Shown one piece after another: positions 14,101 to 24,644 of a stretch of DNA of 64,000 bases. Position numbers and translations under genes: made by a program. Within the stretch, counting starts at the first letter, position 1. Each line of letters begins with the position of its first letter. Source of the stretch: Aplidium turbinatum (taxonomy: Eukaryota; Chordata; Ascidiacea; Aplousobranchia; Polyclinidae); the NCBI GenBank assembly GCA_918807975.1, contig OU964921.1, positions 45,100,498 to 45,164,497 on the forward strand, given 5' to 3'. The notes beneath the pieces were generated by a model. The model saw only the letters and a program-made list of their open reading frames with translations, had not been told where the DNA came from and did no database searches.

Positions 14101-17100
14101 ATATTCAAATAGTAGATTGTTTGAAACTTAACTTTTAGTCTCATAAATTAAGTGTTTTCAGAAGTTCTTTCTCGTCTGATCGTTTGCCGGTCCTCTCGAT
14201 CACTCCAGCTTCACAACAAATGGTGCAACTGTCATTCGGTGCTTACGTCATGAACACTTTCCTTACTTCGTTATTCCAGAATGAATTATTCCGATTCGAT
14301 CATTCCTTACAAGAAGTGAGTGACGTCACAGGTGTTTGTTTCTATTATTTCGAGTCTAACGCGATGCCAAAGAGGCATCTTGCGTCAAAGCCCTTCTCGC
14401 CCCTACACCTAGATCGATGAGATGGTTTATTTTGGTTTGTGAACGACAAAAGGACAGTGTTGTACGTTGACGCCGTCAATTTGACGGCGTCATTTGACGG
14501 CGTCAACTTTTTGTTGACGCTGAGGCTAGCGCCGTCAATTTATTTTTCAGTTGACGGAAGTGATAGCGCCGTCAACTATTTTGCCGATTTTAAGCGTCAA
14601 GCGCTATGCGTCATTTTTTATTTTCATGGAAAAAAAATGAAAAATCTCGTTTCACAATTAGAGTTTCACCTATGGTTTCACAATGTATTCTGGCCAGCGC
14701 GACTCATCCGAATTACCGGCTTTTGCGTTGGTTGGAATGGCTCCCTGGAATACACGCGGAAGAAGTTCGCCAAATGGTGATCAGTCTAGGGCCATTTTTA
14801 TTTTGACCTAAAAAAAAATTTTTTTGACTTTATTTTTATCAAATTTTGACTTTATTTTGACCTAACGAAATTGCTTATTTGTAAAGGTCACATTTCTTCC
14901 TTGAATTGATACCAGTTACTCAAACATAATATTTTGTCGATTTCAGACCCAAACGTAATATTTTGTCGAAAAGTCAAGGTTTTTATGGATTATAAAAAGT
15001 GCGTCGTGTTTTTCGGCGATAGGAAAATCTCCACAAATCTGTCTAACTTTTGCTGAAGACGATTTAGCTTGGCTATTCCTAAAATCCAAACTGTTGATTT
15101 CCGAAAAGACTACATTTGTGAAGATGGAGCTTTTTATAAAAAATATTTAAATACGTAACAATGAATAAACAATGGGCAATTTGCGATAAAAGGTACTGCT
15201 GATCCGTCAGCATTGTGACATATTTCCTGCTTTCATGGGTTAATATGGTTTAATTGTGTCGCAGTTCCTGATTTGCAATGCTTCCACGAGGATTTTGACA
15301 ACAATTACTATCAAGAAACACAAAAAGTTTGTCAAAAGCCATAATTTGACAAATTTTGACTTTATTGAAAATTTTGACTTTATTGTCAATTTTGACTTTA
15401 TTTTGACCTATAAACTTCTTAGAAACAGTCCCCTAGGTGCTAAAAATAACTTTATTCTTGGATTCGTGGATAGACGAGGTCCTTAAAAATTTTTGACTTT
15501 ATTGACTTTTGCGGGCCCTAGTGATCACCCATGTATTGAGAACGAGAGATCAGAGACAGAAAGCGAAAAATCCATGATCGGCTTCGAGGAACGTTGAAGA
15601 TACTTTATTTCAAGAGCTTTATGCCTCTGAAAAGAGCGATGTTGGTGCAGTGAACCTGGTTAAAAGATTTATACATGCTAAACTATCACAGCACGTTAGG
15701 AACAGTGATACCTTTCCGAGTAAACGTTTTCAATTTATTTTTGAAATACAACACACCAATACCAACCAGCGCTGCTGTGGAACGCATGTTTTCACTTGGA
15801 AAGGACAATAGCCTAGGCTATGCGTCCCAAACGCAGCAAATTGTCAGACAAACGTTTTGAAATGCTTGCTTTTTCTGTAAGGAAATAACTAATAGGCTAA
15901 GCAGCTAATTACAATACAGTCTCAAAACATAATATCTGCTCTTTATTTTTAGCTATTGTTAGCCTAAACTTGGTTGAAATATGTCCGTTTTATGAGACGC
16001 TGGCAAAAAATAGCGCTAGAAATTAGCCCTGACGCTGACGCCGTCAATTTCTTTAAGAGCTTACGCAGTACTTTACGCCGTAAAGTTTTTAGGCAATTCG
16101 CGCTGACGCTGACGCCGTCAATTTATTTCAATGACGCGTACAACACTGCAAAAGGAAAATGGTTCGACTCTCAAGGTGTGCGCTTCAAAGACAATTCTTT
16201 ATTCAGTAGCACCAAGTATGCAATAATTCACCGGCAACAACAAATCAACAACAATCGGTAACTTCATTCTGTCAATCTCGGTGACCCGGCCGCGAAATTT
16301 TTTTTCCCACGAGATTTCTGTATCATTGATTCTAGTCACTCTAAAAGTAAGATTTTCCGAAAGTGTTAAGAGATTGGTTGATTCAGATTGCGAAATAACT
16401 ATTTACCAATCAAATTCTGCAATGATAATAAAATATAAGCTTTCCCTAACCCTACTTTTTTTGAAAAGCTCTTGTGCACCGCTAAAATTAATTTAAAGAA
16501 GAAAAAAAGTTTGACTTCGTCGAGCGTCGAACCCTCGTTCTCACGATCACTAGGCGAAGATGAAACCACTGAACCAACCGTGCCAACGAGAAAATGTTGC
16601 ATTTACACGGTTTTAATCCAAACTTTTACCAACATAATTATGTAAATGAGACAGAAATCTCGTGGGAAAAAAATTTTCGCGACCCGGCCTGCGTCAGCGG
16701 TTCAATGCCTCTGCAAATATGCCAAACTGCCAGGAGTAAGCTCTCAAAGAAACTTTCAGACCAGAGAGGAAGATTTCTTCAATCAAAATCTATATTTATT
16801 TTCAACTTGTTTTGTGTTTGTCCTCAGTTATCCAACTTCTTCAACATGGACGTAGCAAATGAATTTGCTGAGGAAGTTATTAAACTTTCAGACAATGAAA
16901 GGTTGGAACTGTTATCTTAGTAATTATCATTCCGCATTGATTGTAAAATATCTTTTGAGTGAGAAAATTTTTTCAAAAATTTTCATCTATATAAAAGTTT
17001 TGCTTAATCCAAGATGCTTCTATTTACAAAACAATGAAAGCTTTTGCAAGTCCAGTAGAACACACTTTTGAATCTTGGTGGTGTGATTGTGAAGTGTCCA

Positions 17101-19084
17101 TTGAATCGCTATCACACAAAATGCTTTTTACTTGTGTATTTTTGAACATGTCTTGCAAAGCTGGCAAACTGGTCGGAACAAAAATAATATCAGCCCTTCG
17201 TTGGTTGGGCTAGTAGTCATTACTTACCCAATGTGATATGCGGTTAGGTCCAATAGATGATAATGCGATGTTTGCAGACCTGTGATGCTTCAAACCGACC
17301 TATTGGCACCACCCACTGCCTACTTGTGGACCGATGTAATCGTCGCCAGAGGTCGATGGCAGACGAGGTTTGTGATCTCCCATGAAAATGGAAGCAGCAC
17401 TGAAGTTGGGAGCCTTGAAGCGGTGATGATTGATTATTTGCTTTTCAGCTTTTAACACCTTCTGATGAGAACAAATTAGTTTTTTTAGATTTTAATACTT
17501 TGTAATACGAAACATTCCTTGATGAAAAACGAACGTCAAAACATCAAGTAAGATTTTGGCTTTATTTTTTAGAGTAAGACATAGCCTACAACTGTGTTTA
17601 GCAAACCCAATATTTTTTGGGCTGTATAATGTTCTTTTTTTCGATAGTTGAAGTCAAATGTATCAAAAGTTTTGAAATCCCAAACATCGTCTATCAATCT
17701 GAAAGTTAACATCATCAAATTATCTTCTATTGGGATGTACGTGATTTGTTTTTCTGTTAGTTTTAATACACGACCTTTAGAAGAACTCGACATATGATTG
17801 ACTGACATCGCCAATTTGAAGCCAGTCATGAAACTGAGATGAGAAATTTGATGTTTTGGCAAACTAAACTTTTATTAGGATTGTGACGTGATGATTGACG
17901 TCACCATGAACGACACTTCGGCATCAGCAGCTTTGCTTGACGTCAAACTTTCCAACCCAAGTTTCAAAAACATCAACAAAAGGTTTGCGACTTCAATATT
18001 GGAAGGCATAGCCTCACAAAAGTTTGTGGATGCAGTTAATGGTGAGAATTGTCTCAATATTTCAAACTTGAAATAAAAATATTCATGACATGTTTTCCAA
18101 GCAAGTGGATATTTGTGTCGTGATTCTGCAACAAATTCTATGTTTCTCGAAAGTCCCTGTGTGTTGTGATTTCAGAGCACAATCGATAACGTAAGTGCAC
18201 AAAGTTAGCTTCCACAATCTGTATTGTACTGTTTTCGAAATTTCAAAAACAAATTTGTGTCTAATCAAAAAATTAAGAGCCCAAAATGGAGATACTAAAC
18301 TCATGAGCACTGAAGACAGTTTAGTTTTCGAAACGTTCGCTTAACATGAGTTTAGTATCTACATTTTGGGCTCTTTATTTTTTGATTAGATTGACCAGGC
18401 GTTCCAACCATTTCGCTCCTAAATTTGTATCTCTTACACAGAAAAACAGTAAAGTGCTTCTTGGTGTGTCATTTTATCGCACATTTAATATAAATATAAA
18501 CAAATATAAACAAACTGACAGTAAAACACGCAGGTTGTAGAGTTTACCACGTCACATACAGGAGGGGGAAGAGAAGTTACTCTTGAAATCTTCTAATCTG
18601 ATTCACTTTTTATTTTGTTTAGAAATGCTGCAGCTGGGAACTCCAATGCCTCACTTTTTTATCAATTTCTTCCGGAACATACAGCTTACCTTCGGACAAG
18701 TATGAATATTTTTTAAAGACTGGAAAATCTGTTTGGAACCTCTATTCTGACAATTTCACATTTGTCAAAGTTTTGAAACGTTCAGATAACAAGTTCACAT
18801 CTTAATAGGTTTTAACTTAATAATATTTAAAGCTTTGAACAACTAGCAAAGTTTTTTTGTATATTTGTTATCTTTGCAAAATTGACTGTTTTAAATCAAT
18901 CTATTTTATGTTTAGCGTCATAATTTCTGAAACTTTCTGTTATTTGTTGCTAATCGAATATCTAACAGACCATAAAAGACTGTGCATCTATCCTGAGATG
19001 AAATCGCTTTGTTATTGTGGAAAATACCTTGATTTATTTCAGGAACAACTTGAGTTGGCCATGGACTTCAATATGGGACTGTGA
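11146..19084 (+). CDS. BPI/LBP-family lipid-binding protein, gene 2 (complete)
   Basis: Paralogue of the upstream gene and complete. Exons: 11146-11269, 11594-11690, 12064-12180, 12534-12615, 12895-13026, 13307-13370, 13710-13836, 14162-14315, 16828-16901, 17278-17422, 17879-18041, 18623-18699, 19043-19084 (TGA). The reading frame stays open and gives 465 residues. MTAPYIWVAKAAVFLLLLLH is a signal peptide. After it comes EGIVARLNRDGFDYL, which matches the start of mature BPI. TDGKPTLASREC aligns with the BPI segment before the first disulfide cysteine, and the partner cysteine is in exon 6 (ICPI). Exons 2, 5, 6, 7, 10, 11 and 12 have exactly the lengths of their gene 1 partners (97, 132, 64, 127, 145, 163, 77 nt) and all phases agree, so the pair arose by tandem duplication. 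Both copies also keep an extra cysteine in exon 7 (SGKC/SGRC). Intron 8 (2.5 kb) is swollen by a hAT remnant and a SINE carrying a MITE. Confidence 0.95.
14455..16145 (+). mobile_element. Degenerate hAT transposon in intron 8 of BPI gene 2
   Basis: A short open stretch at 15735-15860 encodes TPIPTSAAVERMFSLGKD, the hAT C-terminal dimerisation motif. Both ends carry repeats of GACGCCGTCAA in direct and inverted orientation (14468-14580 and 16027-16120), as expected of sub-terminal transposase-binding sites. The interior has several TTTGACTTTATTTTGACC-like repeats. No clean target duplication was found, so the limits are approximate. The rest of the transposase is not readable. Confidence 0.75.
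16150..16800 (+). repeat. SINE of the main family, split by a MITE
   Basis: The B-box GGTTCGACTCTC and body start near 16162 and run to 16291. The body resumes at 16681 with the CCTGCGTCAG, ATGCCAAACTGCCAGG and GCTCTCAAAGAA blocks seen in the intact copies. The inserted element at 16292-16680 duplicated 9 bp of the SINE. Confidence 0.8.
16292..16680. mobile_element. 389-bp TIR element with 9-bp duplication and internal tRNA-like sequence
   Basis: The ends are inverted repeats of about 30 bp: GCGAAATTTTTTTTCCCACG at the left, CGTGGGAAAAAAATTTTCGC at the right. It is flanked by the perfect 9-bp repeat GACCCGGCC (16283-16291 and 16681-16689), a Mutator-like duplication length. On the minus strand about 16512-16592 reads as a tRNA-like Pol III promoter, with A-box TTGGTTCAGTGGTTTC and B-box GAGGGTTCGACGC. 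It has no coding capacity. Confidence 0.85.
18242..18415. repeat. Palindromic repeat with hammerhead-like words, intron 11 of BPI gene 2
   Basis: The arms TCTAATCAAAAAATTAAGAG and its complement near 18370-18390 enclose CATGAGTTTAGTATC inverted repeats and the phrase CTGAAGACAG...CGAAACG. The same architecture, with different arms, is seen at 39795-39950. It is probably the terminal piece of a retroelement, perhaps Penelope-like. Confidence 0.55.
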
Positions 19085-19790
19085 CGTCACAACCACCAAC
19101 AGACACATTACGTGGTGCAGGAGAACGCCATGGACTACCTGAAAACAATGTCATCATTTTGTGCATTTTTCAACTGAAATAACGCTCCACTGCCTAATCT
19201 TTCAAAAGTGTCACTCGATAACTATGAAAAAATTACAAACTCAATGAAATGACCCCCAAAAAAAATTAATTTAACTATGATCTACTTTTCAATAATTGGC
19301 GGCGCATTGGAAGTGATAGTATGCAAGTAATAGCTGCAGGCAATTCTGATTATTACGTGTAAAAATGCTTCATGTTACAAATTTCTCATGTTTATTCTCT
19401 TAGAACCTGAAATATCGTAGGCTACATAAAATGTTCTTGTGATTTTTATTGGTTGCAGTAATTTCAAAACGTGGCAAAACGTTTTAACTGCAAAATAACA
19501 AAATCTCTTCATCTGTTGAGTGCTTCTGAATGTCGCCAGCCATTAATACACTTCTTTTTAACGGGTTTTGGAACTTTTAAAACTGTAGGATTGCTTCAAT
19601 TTCAATCACTAAAGCAAAAAACATCTTTTATCCGGAAACAAAATTAATTATCAGACAAAAAGCAATTTTTTTATAAAAAGATCAAACTTCTTTGAAAAAA
19701 CGCGTTGTCATTTTGTCATTATGTTATTTGAGAAGATAGATAAAGTGCCAGTTACACCATGAGATTTGCGTATGCCTTACCAGTGGCCAG
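19085..19790. other. Tail-to-tail intergenic spacer
   Basis: This is the AT-rich spacer between the 3' ends of BPI gene 2 (plus) and gene A (minus). It should contain the 3' UTRs and polyadenylation sites of both. I see no other gene or repeat. Confidence 0.6.
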
Positions 19791-22700
19791 TTACTCTTGC
19801 GGGAATGATGTGTAGTTGAGCCTTCCAATCACTCCCCAGCATCGCCCGAAGAAGCAGCCTGACATGACAGCTGCGAAGAGAGCAATCAAGTACAAACTGA
19901 CCCATCTGTAAACGTAGATCGACTCGTGAATCAGCGAGAAGTATGGCGCTGGATCGCGACGGGTGATTGTCTTGTAAGGGCGCCAGCAGCGATGATTGTA
20001 GTCCCCATCTGGATTCGTGTTCACTTCAAAGTGTTCAACAGGGGAGTGACAGAGCCCGTATCCAGCGCAGTCCTTGGTGTATCGCGGTTCGTCGCTCGAT
20101 TCGTAGTGCCCGAGCCTCAGACCTTGGTTGCGATGTCTTGCCATTCTGTGGAATCCCAAATCTTTTGCCTTTAACGCTGGAAAAAGAAGAAATTATTTTC
20201 AAGTTCCACAAGAATTGAAAAGCTCTAGGTTTGAAAAAAATTGTTTGAAAAGGTTTAAAAATGCTTTAAATATTTTTTTTGACAGTTGAAACAAAATGTT
20301 TCAAGACAATTCGACAGTTTTATTGAAAAGAGTAGGCAGTATTAAGAATCTTTATCAGATAAATAACCACAAACAATACATTAGACAAATTATGGTGTCA
20401 CAATAGTACGGTTTGTCACGCACATCTAACCCAGTATCTGTAAGCTCTCCTCTTTTCTTTCCAGTATCCTGGAGACCCACCCTCTCCTAAAAAGTCAACT
20501 TTTCTTCCCCCATCAATTACCCTTTCACTGCACACCGCTTTCCAATATTCCTCTGAGATGTTTCTTAAATATTTCACCTGTGGAAAAATATTTTGAATTA
20601 TTGAGGAAATAGACATTCTAAACCCAAAAATGTAAACTGATCAATTCATTCAAAATACAAACCAACATTATTTGAATTAACTTCAGATCCTTACCGCAAG
20701 TGGCGATGCGTGCCATAACATCAAGATTGATCTTACATTGTTTTTCTTTTAAAATTTCATACAGAGTAATAACTCTTCCTAAGATATGTGTTAAGCTACG
20801 GCACATAATGAAACATTAACAACGGCATGGATGACTTCGTGCAGGGGGAAGACAAAAATGGCTGATGTCAATTTACCAACTATTCTTTGTTGCAACATAC
20901 GAGGAAATCTACATTTGCGAAGGGTGAGATTCCTTCCTTCGACCCTGTGATTTTGGCCTACACCCCTTACCCTTCCGCCGCGTTAGCTCAGAGGTTACGC
21001 ACCTGGCTCAAGATCACACAGCGCTGGACTCTCGGGGTGTGCGCTTGAGCAACGCATTTCAGGACTGCTCTCCATTCAGCGGCACCAAGTGAATGGAATA
21101 ATTCCCGGCAAGAACACCAACAATCGGAAACTTTACTCTGCCAGTCTCAGTAACCGGCCCTGCGTCAAGAGCCTCTACAAGTATGCGAAACTACCAGGAA
21201 TAACCTTTCAAGGCTTTGTCAGTCCGAGGATAAAGATTCAAAACCAAATCAAAAAACCAGGTAGGGTACCTTACCTTCACAAACTTGACTCGCTTAAAGT
21301 CTTCCAGAGCTTCCAAGACCCACAGACACCCCAGTCCTTCAATAGCGAACCACCCAGGCAGTCTGTGGGGGTTGTTGAGCACAAATTCGTTCTTGAGAGG
21401 CCCGAGTCGGTCTTCACGCTTTACGACTATCACATAGCGGGCAATTTGTTCAGGTGATATTGACCGCACAAGGGCGTGCTCGAGGAGATATTCAACTGGA
21501 TCCTGGATAAAGAATGCTGTGCTGTTGAAAATGTGATCAGGCGATTGAAAATACAATGAAGTCAACCGCAAAGCTGGAGTTTAAAAACAAAAGGTATTTT
21601 CACTAATACTTGTGACAAAATTATTAAGAAAAAAATACAAAAATTTTAAAAAGATGAAAACTTTAAAATGATTGAAAACATAAGAAGTTGGATGAGTTGT
21701 GTTTAGTTGTAGGCTTGCCAAAATCTTATGACATTGTTTAAAAAAAGATGCTTGGTAGATTGAAAACACGTTTACATTAAATTCAATGACATTTAATTGA
21801 TAACAGTTGGCACGGTAGATGAACGATGCAGCCGAAGCTCATCCAAAAGAACAAAGCGATGACAACCAAAATGTTTGGACTGCAACTGCAACAGAACTTT
21901 GATTAAAATCATTTTCAGCAAATGACGATAACGTACAGTAAGTGGTAGCTAAGCAAGTATGCTACTTACTCTTGTACGAATTTCATAGCAAATTGGAGAA
22001 ATGAAATCTCTAGGAAATAAGATCTCAGAAGGTCTGGAAAGGAAATATATTAGGTGTTAAAGCAAAAGCAATATGCTAGCAATGTCAATTTTTTTTTATT
22101 AAACATGAACGAAATAGCAGATGTTTCAAAATGTATACGGCAGGCTTAATTACAGATATTATTGCTTTTCTACAGCGTAGCCTATCTATTATTCAAAAGT
22201 AGTTATTGTTTGTTGATTCAGACAAGTGTTGGTAAGGAAAAGCACTTTTGAAAGGTGAGCGAAATAGCCTTCCATGCACAAATTTGTACGCTTTCTTAGC
22301 AGGCCTAAGAAGCAACTTACCGAAGAAGGATGTATTGCCCTGTTAAGTCTCTGTACAAGTCAATGGCAGCAATAACCGTTGTGCGAATTTTCTCTCGAAT
22401 TGTTATCACAATAAGCCAAAATAAATGTAACACTTTATATTTCCAGCGCTCCAACCAGTAAAGAAATTTCGCTATTTGCAATCGTTCGCACTTTGCTTTG
22501 CGGCTTGTTTTTAAGTTTAACTTATGCCAGCTTTTGCTTTTAGGGGTGTCAAAGTCCCCGGGTAGAACACAGCTGCATACATTTTTTAAGGGGAGATTAT
22601 TTTCTTCTTCATTATTTGTTGCTTTGGTCTGAACAATAACGCACTCGCATCCTGGTGGGCTCTGCTCTACGACTTGTGGTTTAGATTTAGGTTCTTTCTT

Positions 22701-22880
22701 TTCTTCAGCAATTTCTTTCCTCTTTTTCCATTTCTTTGCGCAATATTTCTTCGGCTTAGGTTTCAATTTAGGCAGCTCTGGAAAGCATTCACAGTGGGGA
22801 CCTTTCTTACGTTTAGGTTTTCTCTTCAGAGGCTGCAAGTTCGGGGAAATGTTTGGTTTTGCGCAATCGCCGATAGCCAT
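19791..22880 (-). CDS. Gene A: uncharacterised membrane protein, paralogue of gene B
   Basis: I do not recognise this family. Exons in transcript order: 22880-22321, 22033-21970, 21502-21275, 20577-20481, 20176-19791 (TAA). All junctions have GT-AG signals and the frame is open for 444 residues. The intron phases (2, 0, 0, 1) and the lengths of exons 3 (228 nt) and 4 (97 nt) equal those of gene B. The N-terminal ~130 residues, absent from B, are very rich in Lys and Pro with scattered Cys. A hydrophobic stretch (VLHLFWLIVITI) follows, then the shared YRDLTG motif at the end of exon 1. Exon 3 has LPGWFAIEGLGCLWVLEALE. The last exon has a Cys/His cluster (C-x6-CHSPV-x-H ... HRCWRPYKTI) and then a transmembrane segment near the C terminus. 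The Cys/His cluster could bind metal; that is inference. Intron 3 carries a SINE. Confidence 0.8.
20979..21243 (+). repeat. SINE of the main family, near full length, in intron 3 of gene A
   Basis: The tRNA-like head contains GTTAGCTCAGAGGTTACGC (A-box) and, 45 bases on, GGACTCTCGGGGTG (B-box region). The conserved body follows: GACTGCTCTCCATTCAGCGG, GGAATAATTCCCGGC, TCAGTAACCGGCCCTGCGTC and TATGCGAAACTACCAGG, ending in an AAGATTCAAA-like tail. It is antisense to the gene. Confidence 0.88.
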
Positions 22881-23056
22881 GGTTACTTATTTGCAAAGTC
22901 TCTTTATGCTATTTTTGCATATCTTATAAAATGCCTCTGTGCTGTCATAATACAACAAATTAAAAAAATGAAATCAAATACACAACGAATTTCAGAAGTC
23001 ACAACAAAGAAAAAGCGCGAAAAGCAAGCACTTCTGTCGCGCTGGCGTCACAGAAG

Positions 23057-23064
23057 TGACGTCA
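23057..23064. promoter_or_regulatory. CRE-type palindrome upstream of gene A
   Basis: A perfect TGACGTCA, the CREB/CREM/ATF binding word, lies about 177 bp upstream of the gene A start codon. Gene B has a near match just 5' of its start. The octamer is unusually common across the window, so the regulatory reading is tentative. Confidence 0.35.
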
Positions 23065-23692
23065 CGGTTGAAGACGTTTTGCTCTACACTTGCTATTTCG
23101 ATACGTACAGTAGGTCATGGAAAATGTAGTTTTCTGTAAATTATGTCGCGGAATGATGGCAGAAAACAAAGGTATACATAATATTGTTTCACAACTTAGT
23201 GATGGTTTTGTTCAGTTGAGTGGATTGCTGGAGGAACGAATCCCACTTTCAAATTGTCTATTTAGTTACTAAGATCGTACCACAAATGAAAAATAATTTT
23301 TATGATATAAGATAAATCCATCACATGCTGGGATATGTTCTTGAGCAAGACACTTAAAGAATGTTTGATGGCTGCTAATTCGAGCGGTCTGTATTTACTT
23401 GATCCGTTTAAGATAGTTTGCGTAGCTAAAACGTCATCTATACGTTATATTTATGCAGTTAACCGGTGGTCTACAAACGGTTTACAATTTACTGAACATT
23501 GATCCTTCTTTTTTTACCTTTCTCTCGTTTTCCTTAGTCGTAACAAAGTAGCTCGTATAAAAGTTTCCAGACATGCAGTCTATCTGTCATTTTGTGTGAA
23601 GACCCAGAAGTAAATCGCAGTTTAGACTTTGCGGTAAATAACGTGTGGATGCAAAAAAAAACACTGATACAAAATATCGTTTATCAAAATGA

Positions 23693-23876
23693 GTTTTTTG
23701 GGTTTTGCGGCAGTGCTAACTACTGACATATAGCCTACTACATGACTTTCCATTCAGGCACGTTTTAAACCTTTCAAGGTTTTGCCATCTTTTCCCGTTC
23801 ATTAACGTGTTGGTAGGTCTATATCGATTTTTGTAGTTAGTATCTTTTTCGTCCCGGACGCGTTAATGACGAAAAA
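23693..23876. repeat. Dispersed repeat, copy 1
   Basis: About 180 bp that recurs at 49315-49495 in the same orientation with few differences. Shared blocks include GCTAACTACTGACATATAG, CCTTTCAAGGTTTTGCCA and TTTTTCGTCCCGGACGC. A weaker third match is near 61330-61390. It has no coding capacity and I do not know the family. Confidence 0.75.
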
Positions 23877-23888
23877 TAAAATGATTGA

Positions 23889-24438
23889 TCCCAGTCAGCA
23901 AAGGTTCGTGGGGCCCACTTGGGCTGCATATGGGTTACCCACATTGTATTGCGTGGGCCCCAGTACCTATGTGTCCACGGTTTGCAGAAATGTCCCAAGT
24001 GGGCAGCCCACCTACGTCTAATGGGTGGGCAGCCCACCATGAAACCATTATTAAAATGTAAACCGCCGTCGCATTGTATCGTTGTATATATTCAATTTTT
24101 ATGATTATTGCACTTTAATATAGCATAATGGACCGGTGCGAACGTATATTTTATAATTTTTCATCATGGTGGGTAGCCCACTTCATGCCCACACAAAGCC
24201 CAGAAAGTTTATTTCAAGAAATGAAAATAAATTCCCAGATACATTTTCATGATATGATAACATTATTAAGATAAAGTCAATAAAAGATGTCGGGAATCGG
24301 TTGTAAAGAAAAAAATATGAAGTAGGCCGCGCACTTGGGGCCTAATCGGAAACATCAGATAAACACACCTTAAGCCCACAAGCCCACGAATGCCCATGGA
24401 AATCCCACGTGGGCCCCACGAACCCTTGCTGACTGGGA
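23889..24438. mobile_element. 550-bp TIR element (MITE) between genes A and B
   Basis: The ends are inverted repeats of about 30 bp: TCCCAGTCAGCAAAGGTTCG at the left, with its complement, one mismatch apart, at the right. They are flanked by TTGA on both sides, an apparent 4-bp target duplication. The interior is rich in the words GTGGGC and GCCCAC, several as inverted pairs, so it could fold. Superfamily uncertain. Confidence 0.75.
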
Positions 24439-24644
24439 TTGAGTTGCATTAGGCCTACGAATTAGTTTTTTTATGACAGTAGATAAGCCGAGTTACATTG
24501 ACTGCGGATGGTATGTTTAACGTAACGGAGAACTTATGTAGTAGATATAGGAAAACCAGTTGTCTCATTTTGAATATAAAAATTTCAATCCAAAAAATTC
24601 TTGTATACAATTGCTGAGCTAAGTATTTCTATTTCACAAGAAGT

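Noticed and set aside
22674-23129. 151-codon plus-strand frame
   Set aside because: It lies antisense to the Lys/Pro-rich first exon of gene A; its phenylalanine-rich content is the reverse complement of lysine codons.
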